This document shows, piece after piece, positions 6,417 through 12,308 of a stretch of DNA of 12,308 nucleotides. A model generated the notes under the pieces. That model searched no databases. It worked only from the letters and a program-made list of their open reading frames with translations, and was not told the DNA's origin. Origin of the DNA: JALUUH01 sp964636675 (GTDB taxonomy: Bacteria > Pseudomonadota > Gammaproteobacteria > S012-40). The stretch spans positions 1-12,308 of the forward strand of contig CAZWUO010000104.1 in NCBI GenBank assembly GCA_964636675.1, given 5' to 3'. The translations under genes and the position numbers were made by a program. Within the stretch, counting starts at the first letter, position 1, and every line of letters begins with the position of its first letter.

Positions 6417-6506
6417 AGAACCTCTGATTAAGTCATTTCGCGCGCGTAAACTGCTTCGTTTCAATTTGCCTTGTATCTCACTCTCTCACTTAATCAGAGA
6501 TCTCTA
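6414..6506. mobile_element. MITE-like 93-bp inverted-repeat element
   Basis: The left arm TAGAGAACCTCTGATTAAGT (6414-6433) and the right arm ACTTAATCAGAGATCTCTA (6488-6506) are inverted copies differing by one substitution and one base. They enclose 54 bp that include an alternating CG run (6440-6446) and no ORF. TAG lies at the outer left border and CTAG at the right border, as would suit a small target duplication of the CTA/TAG kind made by some IS5-like elements. The size, long arms and lack of coding sequence suggest a non-autonomous element. It sits exactly between two convergent genes and could also fold as a long hairpin in both transcripts. No family name is assigned. Confidence 0.5.
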
Positions 6507-6513
6507 GTGCATT

Positions 6514-6528
6514 GTCAACAGACCCTAA
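6514..6528. repeat. Copy 2 of the dispersed 15-mer
   Basis: GTCAACAGACCCTAA is identical to 677-691. It starts 8 bases beyond the inverted-repeat element and supplies the stop codon (TAG on the minus strand) of the Nudix gene. On the minus strand TTGACA followed 17 bases later by GATTAA gives a weak promoter-like pair. Confidence 0.5.
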
Positions 6529-6971
6529 TAATTCACCTGGGTAATTAACGAGAGTGGCCATTTTTCCCCTGCCAGATAATCGGTAATGCAAAGCTCAAGT
6601 TGGGGGCTACGGTGGCTTTTTTTATGGGCCATAATTTGCGCTAGAGACATCCATTTCGCCGCAATAATACCTTGATCTAATGCTTGATTAGCATTGTGGT
6701 CTGCCACTTTTCCCGAAAAAGCAAACCGTAAATAAGTTTCATTGGTTACTGGATGTTTCCATTGATAAATGCCCGTAATGTAAGAGGGGACAAAACGATA
6801 GGCCGTTTCTTCACGTGTTTCCCTGATAACCGCATCCATTAAAGTCTCAGCATCTTCCAGATGTCCAGCGGGTTGATTTAACATTTTTTTTCCCTGAATT
6901 AATTCCTCGACGAGGAGGAATTTTTCGTCTTGTTCTATGACCGCTGCTACGGTTACTCTCGCGAACCACAT
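6525..6971 (-). CDS. nudJ: Nudix hydrolase, NudJ-like phosphatase
   Basis: This gene encodes 148 residues, one Nudix domain, and resembles E. coli NudJ (153 residues). NudJ hydrolyses nucleoside di- and triphosphates and thiamine-type pyrophosphates in the cytosol. The opening MWFARVTVAAVI and the NQPAGHLE block (32-39) match NudJ. The Nudix box runs from Gly36: Glu42, Arg50-Glu51, Glu54-Glu55. All catalytic acids are present, but Ala57 stands where Gly is usual in EETG. Later NudJ-like features are YQWKHP (69-74), LRFAFSG (81-87) and RSPQLE (111-116). ATG 6971 is chosen because GGAGG sits 8 bases upstream and the NudJ N-terminus begins there. The reading frame is open back to 7178, but that would overlap the efflux adaptor start and add unrelated sequence. 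In E. coli nudJ is beside mnmA, purB and hflD; here it stands alone. Confidence 0.85.
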   Translation of the reverse strand: MWFARVTVAAVIEQDEKFLLVEELIQGKKMLNQPAGHLEDAETLMDAVIRETREETAYRFVPSYITGIYQWKHPVTNETYLRFAFSGKVADHNANQALDQGIIAAKWMSLAQIMAHKKSHRSPQLELCITDYLAGEKWPLSLITQVNY

Positions 6972-7143
6972 CCTTAAGTCCTCCGTTTTCTTGTGGACTG
7001 CAATAGTACTGGAATAAATCGCTGTTTTGTTTCTCCATAGTATGGCATAACAGAATATACATGATGAGGTCTTTGTGCTATGCATGTTTTCCGCGCAAAG
7101 GTTCTTTAAATATTTTTTAGTCTGGCAGTTAAGAGGCTTGTGA

Positions 7144-8226
7144 GTGAGTAAACAGTGTTTTATTTTTTCGGTGAACAAAAATACTTGGTTAAGTGCTATT
7201 TGTATTCTAAGTGTGACTTTTAGTGTCTATGCAAAAGACCAAAAACCACGGCGTAGTTCACCGGTTGTTATCGCGGAGGCTCAACTCAGTTATTTGGCAC
7301 CCACGGTCATGGTGCCTGGAACCGTTATTAGTCGACAGGAAGCGGTATTACCTGCGGAGGTCGCAGGTCGGCTCATCAACGTGGTGGAGACGGGTACTAT
7401 TATGCGGCAAGGTGATCCTGTTGCGCATATTGACGATAAACTATACAAGTTAAAGGCGACTGAAAACAGCGCAAATCTGAAACGCGAGCAATCACGTTTA
7501 AATTTTATCGAAAAAGAACTGGTAAGATTTAAAGAACTGGCATTATTAGATCATTCGACCAAAACCCAGCTCGATAAATTGCAGCTTGATAAAGATATCG
7601 CATTGACCGAACTCGCGCTGATTAAAGCTAAAATTCAATTAGACCAGGAAACACTCTCGCGTTATATCATTCGCGCACCTTTCAATGGAGTGATAACGGC
7701 ACGCGAAAAGCGCGCAGGGGAATGGATTGGGGTTGGGGAAACCGCTGTTAGATTATCTAATCCTGATCAATTGGAAATAGTTGCCAGAGTGTCAGAGAAG
7801 TCGATGACTAATTTGCGCCTGGCTGATCGGCTGAGTATTCAACGCAATGGAAAACGGTTCTATGGTGTGGTGAGCACATTAGTACCCGTCGGTGATGCGC
7901 AGTCACATTTATACGAAATCAGGCTTAAAGTTTCCGCTACCGGTTGGTTAGCCGGACAAGTAGTACGTATCGATGCGCCTATCGGTCGATTTAGAAATGT
8001 AGTCGTTGTTGAGCGTGATGCCTTGGTTTTGCGGCATACGGGAATCTCGGTTTTTCGAATTACTGCAGACAACATCGCAGAAAAAATTAACATTACAACA
8101 GGCATCGCAAGTGGTCGCTTAATTGAAGTTAAAGGTGATATTAAAGCGGGAGATAAGATAGTGATCCGCGGTGGTGAAAGGTTGCGCCCCGGTGCATTTG
8201 TGCAGATCAAAATGAGTGAGTCATAA
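7144..8226 (+). CDS. Periplasmic adaptor (membrane fusion) subunit of RND efflux pump
   Basis: This gene encodes 360 residues. In such pumps this subunit links the inner-membrane RND protein to an outer-membrane channel. A signal sequence ends near Ala30 (FSVYA-KDQ), with no lipobox Cys, so the protein is probably soluble or held by its signal helix. Order of domains: beta-barrel entry strand and first lipoyl half (about 52-98, AEVAGRLINVVETG), a short alpha-helical hairpin (99-172), the second lipoyl half (173-205, IIRAPFNGVITAREKRAGEW), a beta-barrel (208-285), and a membrane-proximal domain ending at 357 (GDKIVIRGGERLRPGAFV). The start is GTG 7144, supported by AAGAGG 7 bases upstream; GTG 7171 is an alternative that would give a shorter signal peptide. 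It is divergent from nudJ and 16 bases upstream of the permease gene, so the two are one operon. The substrate cannot be read from sequence. Confidence 0.92.
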   Translation: MSKQCFIFSVNKNTWLSAICILSVTFSVYAKDQKPRRSSPVVIAEAQLSYLAPTVMVPGTVISRQEAVLPAEVAGRLINVVETGTIMRQGDPVAHIDDKLYKLKATENSANLKREQSRLNFIEKELVRFKELALLDHSTKTQLDKLQLDKDIALTELALIKAKIQLDQETLSRYIIRAPFNGVITAREKRAGEWIGVGETAVRLSNPDQLEIVARVSEKSMTNLRLADRLSIQRNGKRFYGVVSTLVPVGDAQSHLYEIRLKVSATGWLAGQVVRIDAPIGRFRNVVVVERDALVLRHTGISVFRITADNIAEKINITTGIASGRLIEVKGDIKAGDKIVIRGGERLRPGAFVQIKMSES

Positions 8227-8242
8227 AAGTGCGTAAGCGAAT

Positions 8243-11200
8243 ATGAATCTTACACGCCTTTCACTGGGCAATCCCGTTGCTGTCATTGTTGCTATATTAC
8301 TGGCAATTATTTTTGGCGTGATTAGCTTGTCACGTTTGCCTGTGCAATTAACTCCTGAAGTAGAAAAACCCGAAATTACGATCAAGACAAACTGGCGTGG
8401 CGCAGCACCTGAGGAGATCGAATCGGAAATCGTAGAGCCTCAGGAAAAGGTGTTGCGTGGTTTGCCGGGTATGACGGATCTCTTGTCCAAAGCGCGGCGT
8501 GGTCAGGGTGAGGTGACGATTACCTTCGCTGTGGGCATGGATATGCAGCGAGGTTTATTGGAAGTATTAAATCGTTTAAACCGGGTTCCATTTTATCCTG
8601 AAGATGCGGAAGAACCGGTGATTAGTAGTGTTGGTGGTAATTCCAGAGCCATTGCGTGGTTTATTCTCAAACCGGATACAGGAAATGCAAGAAACATCGC
8701 GAGCTACCAGACTTTTGCCGAAGAGGTTATTCAGTCCCGATTCGAGCGAGTTCCGGGCGTGGCTTTGTCAGAGGTTAGGGGTGGTCGACAACGCGAAGTT
8801 AGAATTACTTTTGACCCTTATAAAGCAGCGAGTTTAGATATTCAATTACCCAAGATTGCACAAATTGCAGGTGGCAGTCAGGACGTTTCTGGCGGCACGG
8901 TAGATGTTGGTAAGCGCCGCTATACAATTCGGTTTTCTGGAAAATTTGATATCGAGAACTTGGGTGAGATGGTGTTGGAGTGGCGGGATGGGAATCCTGT
9001 ACGCTTAAATGATGTTGCTGATATTGAGATAAGTTACATGGATCGCAGCGGTTTTGTGATTCAGAATGGTGATTTATCAATGGCGATTAATGCGCATCGC
9101 GAGACCGGGGTGAATGTTTTACAAGTCATGGCAGGTTTGCAGCAGGCGGCGGATGAATTACGTGCCGGTCCATTGCAACGTGCAAATCTTACGTTTGAGC
9201 AAGTCTATGATGAAACGCTCTATATAAACCGATCCATAGAACTCGTCATAAGCAATATTGTGATGGGTGTATTGCTTGCCATTGGGGTGTTGTGGTGGTT
9301 TTTGCGTAAATTCAGGGCGACCTTAATGGTTGCCTTAGCGATACCGGTTTCAATATTTACAACGTATATTGTGCTCGATGCATTTGGGCGAACCATTAAT
9401 GTGATCTCACTTGCGGGTATTGCTTTTGCGGTTGGGATGGTGCTCGATGCGGCAATCGTCGTGCTCGAAAATATTGTACGTCTACGCGAAAATGGTCGCA
9501 GTGCGCATGAAGCTTCTAAAGAAGGCACGTCGCAAGTATGGGGGGCATTATTGGCTTCAACGGCAACAACAGTTGCGATATTTTTACCCGTTGTTTTCCT
9601 CCAAGAAGAGTCGGGGCAATTGTTCGCAGATCTTGCGTTGACGATTGCGGTGGCGATTACATTTTCCCTGATTGTGGCAGTTACTGTGTTGCCGACGAGT
9701 GCCCAGGAATGGTTGGGTAATAAAACGGGTGTTGATCCTCATACTCATTGGTGGAATAACATCACTCGTATCATTATGTTATTAACCAACACGACGACAA
9801 GACGTGGCTTATGGATTGTTTTTTTAATTTCAGCACCGCTGGCAACGGCGGTGTATTTACTGCCAAAAGCCGATTATCTCCCGCAAGGAAATCGTAACTT
9901 AGTATTCGCATTTATTCTGCCGCCACCCGGCATTAATATTGACACATTAGAGCAAGAAATGGGGCAAGTCGTTGCCCAACGTATGCAGCCCTATGTAGAC
10001 GGAGAGCAAGAACCCAAAGTCTTGAATTATTTTTTTGTAGTCTTTAGTGGCGGTGCGTTTATGGGAGTACGCGCACAAGACCCCAGTCGTACAGACGAAT
10101 TGGTGCCGCTGGTCAACCAAGTGATTGGTGGATTTCCCGATACGTTGGCATTTGCTAAACGGTCTTCATTATTTGGTGGTTTTGGTGGCGGTAGTACCAT
10201 TGATATTGATATTCAAGGTAGCAATATCGAGTCTTTGCTGCTGGCCGCGCAAGCGGGGTTTGGTCAAATAAGAAGTGTGTTACCGGGTTCTTCAGTGCGT
10301 CCATTTCCGGGCTTGGATTTGGCGAGCCCGGAATTAGAATTAATTCCCGATGAGCGACGGATCGCCGAGGCCGGGTGGGATAGGACAGCATTGGCAGGAA
10401 TCGTTCGTGCTTTAGGTGACGGCTTATATGTGGGCGATTATTTTGATGGTGAACAACGCTTAGATGTGATTCTGCGCGGGCAGCAATGGGGAACCCCTGA
10501 AGATCTGGCAGCTATTCCTCTGGCGACTCCGGATGCTGGCATGTTACCACTCGGAGAGTTAGTCGATATTGTGCGCACCGCAGGGCCGGAACAAATTCGT
10601 CGAATGAATCGTCGGCGCACCATTACATTGCAGGTAACGCCGCCCACAAATATGTCGTTGGAGGAGGCGATTCAGGTTTTACGCGAAAAAGTAGAACCGG
10701 GAATGATTGATTTATTACCCGAAGATGGTGATATTAGTTATTCCGGAACAGCAGATAAATTAGAGCTTGCTTTGGAAAGTATGTTGAGTAGTTTTATGCT
10801 TGCCATTGTGATCCTCTATTTATTAATGAGTGCGTTGTTTCGTTCATTTAAGGATAGTGCGCTGGTGTTATTGACCATACCGTTGGCGACCATCGGGGGA
10901 GTGTTTGCATTAAACATTGTTAATTCTTCGTGGATTGGGGGTGCGCAGCACTTGGATTTGCTGACCATGATAGGATTTATTATTCTATTGGGTTTAGTGG
11001 TTAATAATGCGATTTTATTGGTGCATCAAACTCGAGTTGCTGAACGCGAAGGTGTTAATCGTCGAGATGCGGTTGAGCAAGCGGTGCGTTTACGGTTGCG
11101 CCCTATTTTGATGAGCACAATGACCAGTATTTTTGGTATGTTGCCTTTGTTGCTCGTGCCGGGCGCAGGGACTGAGCTATACCGTGGTCTTGCCGTGGTC

Positions 11201-11335
11201 ATTGTGGGTGGGATGAGTGTGAGCACAGTGTTTACCCTGATTCTATTACCGAGCCTATTGCGCATTGGCGAGAATAAAAATGCTAAGCCGGCCGTCCTTA
11301 AGCCACTTTTTAGCGAAGAACCCGCAAAAGCATAG
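8243..11335 (+). CDS. RND efflux pump permease subunit (inner membrane)
   Basis: This gene encodes 1030 residues, full length for the AcrB/MexB-type superfamily. TM1 is at about 10-30; the first large periplasmic loop spans 31-335; TM2-TM6 lie in about 336-485, followed by a link and TM7 (about 521-541); the second loop runs to about 848; and TM8-TM12 fill 849-1008. The TM4 motif reads AVGMVLDAAIVVLEN, with a single Asp402 followed by Ala403 where AcrB has two Asp. In TM10 GLVVNNAILLV has Asn921-Asn922 where AcrB has the relay Lys. This places it outside the classical Asp-Asp-Lys group, although TM4 motifs with one Asp also occur in CusA-type pumps. It would exchange protons for an unknown substrate together with the adaptor upstream. 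There is no outer-membrane channel gene after it, so it probably borrows a TolC-like protein encoded elsewhere. The ribosome binding site is weak and the gap to the adaptor is 16 bases, suggesting coupled expression. Confidence 0.95.
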   Translation: MNLTRLSLGNPVAVIVAILLAIIFGVISLSRLPVQLTPEVEKPEITIKTNWRGAAPEEIESEIVEPQEKVLRGLPGMTDLLSKARRGQGEVTITFAVGMDMQRGLLEVLNRLNRVPFYPEDAEEPVISSVGGNSRAIAWFILKPDTGNARNIASYQTFAEEVIQSRFERVPGVALSEVRGGRQREVRITFDPYKAASLDIQLPKIAQIAGGSQDVSGGTVDVGKRRYTIRFSGKFDIENLGEMVLEWRDGNPVRLNDVADIEISYMDRSGFVIQNGDLSMAINAHRETGVNVLQVMAGLQQAADELRAGPLQRANLTFEQVYDETLYINRSIELVISNIVMGVLLAIGVLWWFLRKFRATLMVALAIPVSIFTTYIVLDAFGRTINVISLAGIAFAVGMVLDAAIVVLENIVRLRENGRSAHEASKEGTSQVWGALLASTATTVAIFLPVVFLQEESGQLFADLALTIAVAITFSLIVAVTVLPTSAQEWLGNKTGVDPHTHWWNNITRIIMLLTNTTTRRGLWIVFLISAPLATAVYLLPKADYLPQGNRNLVFAFILPPPGINIDTLEQEMGQVVAQRMQPYVDGEQEPKVLNYFFVVFSGGAFMGVRAQDPSRTDELVPLVNQVIGGFPDTLAFAKRSSLFGGFGGGSTIDIDIQGSNIESLLLAAQAGFGQIRSVLPGSSVRPFPGLDLASPELELIPDERRIAEAGWDRTALAGIVRALGDGLYVGDYFDGEQRLDVILRGQQWGTPEDLAAIPLATPDAGMLPLGELVDIVRTAGPEQIRRMNRRRTITLQVTPPTNMSLEEAIQVLREKVEPGMIDLLPEDGDISYSGTADKLELALESMLSSFMLAIVILYLLMSALFRSFKDSALVLLTIPLATIGGVFALNIVNSSWIGGAQHLDLLTMIGFIILLGLVVNNAILLVHQTRVAEREGVNRRDAVEQAVRLRLRPILMSTMTSIFGMLPLLLVPGAGTELYRGLAVVIVGGMSVSTVFTLILLPSLLRIGENKNAKPAVLKPLFSEEPAKA

Positions 11336-11476
11336 GCGTTTTTCTGCATCGTTAGGGAGGCAGCGGAAGACGGTTACATGTGAGGCGTTACTTTAGTGTT
11401 TCTTAGCAGCTCTTATCTGTAATACAGCATGGAAATTGCTTTTCTCACTCTATTTCTCTCTGAGTGGTCGTGCGGA

Positions 11477-12085
11477 ATGTCTGACAGAATTAATGAAGAT
11501 GATGATCGTAGGAATTTTTATCGTTTAGAAGACAGAGTTTATGTTGAATATAGGCATTTGTCTAAATCTGAAGTTAAAGCAATGCTGACCGAGAATAATC
11601 GTTATGTGCCCAAAGATGATGATTTTGATCTTGCTTTAGAAATATACAATCAACAACTGCGTGCTACGTCGATTGGCATGCGTTCTGAAATACCTGAAGC
11701 GGTGCAATATCTCGAAACATTGAATAGAAAAGTCGATTTGCTCGTTGGAATGCTAGCATTTGAGCGTTTTCGAAGTGCCGCAAATGGCATCGATAATGTT
11801 GCCACGAGTACTTATGACATTAGTGAAGGTGGAATCAGTTTTAATGCACCAGAGCCATTGGCGAAAGGCAGCTATCTTTTGTTGAAAATGGTCATTATGG
11901 GGGCCAAGCTAGGAATCGAGACCATTGGAAAAGTGGTTCGTTCGCGGGTTGAAAAACTCGATAAAAATGAAATGCACCGGGTAGGCGTGGAATTCCCTTA
12001 TATTTTAGAGATGGAGCGACGATCATTAACGAAGTATATTTTTGATCGCCAACGTGAGCAAATACGCACACGCATAAAAAAGTGA
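11477..12085 (+). CDS. PilZ-domain protein, putative cyclic-di-GMP receptor
   Basis: This gene encodes 202 residues from ATG 11477. Both parts of the PilZ ligand motif are visible: RxxxR as RNFYR (12-16) and DxSxxG as DISEGG (114-119). Later strands read GKVVRSR (151-157) and VGVEF (169-173). Between the motifs lies an unusually long insert of about 95 residues, acidic then helical (the segment LETLNRKVDLLVGMLAFERF has heptad-like spacing). It recalls the helix insert of PilZ proteins that oligomerise, such as the tetrameric Xanthomonas type. It would be a soluble effector of cyclic-di-GMP in motility or biofilm control. The frame is open further, with an ATG at 11429, but those 16 residues are hydrophobic and lack a ribosome binding site. 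A weak GAGTGG precedes 11477. It lies 141 bases after the RND gene with no clear terminator between, so read-through is possible. Confidence 0.85.
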   Translation: MSDRINEDDDRRNFYRLEDRVYVEYRHLSKSEVKAMLTENNRYVPKDDDFDLALEIYNQQLRATSIGMRSEIPEAVQYLETLNRKVDLLVGMLAFERFRSAANGIDNVATSTYDISEGGISFNAPEPLAKGSYLLLKMVIMGAKLGIETIGKVVRSRVEKLDKNEMHRVGVEFPYILEMERRSLTKYIFDRQREQIRTRIKK

Positions 12086-12110
12086 TTAAGTAGAGATAGG
12101 GCGGATTACC

Positions 12111-12203
12111 ATGTTAACTCCACATGTTTTATCAGAATTTTTTGATAATACATGGTTGGTGAGCTGCATTTCCAGAAAATATCACTCTGAAAACCTCTAT
12201 TAA
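12111..12203 (+). CDS. Possible 30-residue small ORF
   Basis: ATG 12111 opens 30 codons ending in TAA. GGGCGGA lies 5 bases upstream, a passable ribosome binding site. The peptide (starting MLTPHVLSEFF) has no signal, membrane segment or recognisable motif. An ORF this short is expected by chance, so this is only a candidate. Confidence 0.12.
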   Translation: MLTPHVLSEFFDNTWLVSCISRKYHSENLY

Positions 12204-12219
12204 TGACGATATAATAATT

Positions 12220-12259
12220 ATTGCCAATAGTTGGCAATACTGATATTCCTTATTATACC
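12220..12259 (+). promoter_or_regulatory. Outward promoter candidate overlapped by a perfect inverted repeat
   Basis: ATTGCCAA (12220-12227) and TTGGCAAT (12231-12238) are perfect 8-bp inverted arms around TAG. Within the right arm, TTGGCA (12231-12236) is a fair -35 box, and TATACC lies 17 bases on (12254-12259). A dimeric regulator bound to the repeat would block such a promoter. The target gene would lie beyond the right edge; no start with a ribosome binding site is visible in the last 50 bases. Confidence 0.35.
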
Positions 12260-12308
12260 CGTGGCGTTATAGATTTAGGCCTTATTACACGCCCTATTCC
12301 TTCCATGA

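Noticed and set aside
6972..7178. Extended 217-residue reading of the Nudix gene starting at 7178
   Set aside because: The extra 69 residues do not resemble NudJ, would overlap the efflux adaptor start, and the internal ATG at 6971 has a GGAGG at ideal spacing.
7860..8210. Leftward 116-codon ORF inside the efflux adaptor gene
   Set aside because: It lies wholly within a well-supported gene in the opposite frame and has a low-complexity Thr/Ser/Ile-rich composition.
11026..11349. Leftward 107-codon ORF across the end of the RND gene
   Set aside because: It is antisense to conserved TM11-TM12 coding sequence and its start region has no supporting signal.
11429..11476. Longer PilZ start at 11429
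   Set aside because: The 16 added residues are hydrophobic and unlike a PilZ N-terminus, and no ribosome binding site precedes that ATG. It remains possible.
12305..12308. Terminal ATGA as the start of the next gene
   Set aside because: The preceding bases are pyrimidine-rich with no ribosome binding site, and only one codon is visible.
1..12308. CRISPR array, toxin-antitoxin pair, prophage or defence island
   Set aside because: I saw no regularly spaced repeats, integrase, phage structural gene or paired small genes. The sole nuclease is a solitary HNH protein with no partner.

Overview
The window reads as ordinary chromosomal DNA of a Gram-negative gammaproteobacterium of moderate GC (mid-40s percent by eye). 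The grounds are a full-length Uup-type ABC-F ATPase, a NudJ-type Nudix hydrolase, a methyl-accepting chemotaxis protein, a periplasmic adaptor with an RND inner-membrane pump, and a PilZ protein. Short Shine-Dalgarno sites and sigma70-like promoters fit this. A marine Cellvibrionales-like host is a guess from gene content, not something the sequence proves.

Layout. The left edge holds a rho-independent terminator for a transcript entering from outside, preceded by what may be the folded end of an RNA. It overlaps the 3' end of a small leftward two-helix membrane protein of unknown function. After a gene-free stretch of about 430 bases come a rightward chemotaxis receptor and uup, which starts with TTG. 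The next 500 bases (4664-5158) are the richest non-coding region. They hold a probable uup terminator, a promoter-terminator pair bounding an orphan RNA candidate of about 165 nt, and a hairpin leader ahead of a secreted SleB-family cell-wall hydrolase. That hydrolase ends in a strong bidirectional terminator. A stand-alone HNH endonuclease follows and converges on the leftward nudJ-type gene. Between them lies a 93-bp MITE-like inverted-repeat element that supplies the HNH stop codon.

Divergent from nudJ, a periplasmic adaptor and an RND permease form a two-gene efflux operon (16-bp gap) with no outer-membrane channel or regulator beside it. A PilZ-domain protein follows, then a gene-free right edge with a perfect inverted repeat overlapping a possible outward promoter.

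How the genes relate. Only the adaptor and permease clearly work together; the others look like independent transcription units. The receptor and the PilZ protein both concern motility or surface behaviour, but nothing here links them directly. I see no defence island, prophage, CRISPR array, toxin-antitoxin pair or biosynthetic cluster. The most rewarding items are the orphan RNA candidate, the small inverted-repeat element with the dispersed 15-mer next to it, the overlapping hairpins ahead of the hydrolase gene, and the non-classical proton-relay residues of the RND pump.
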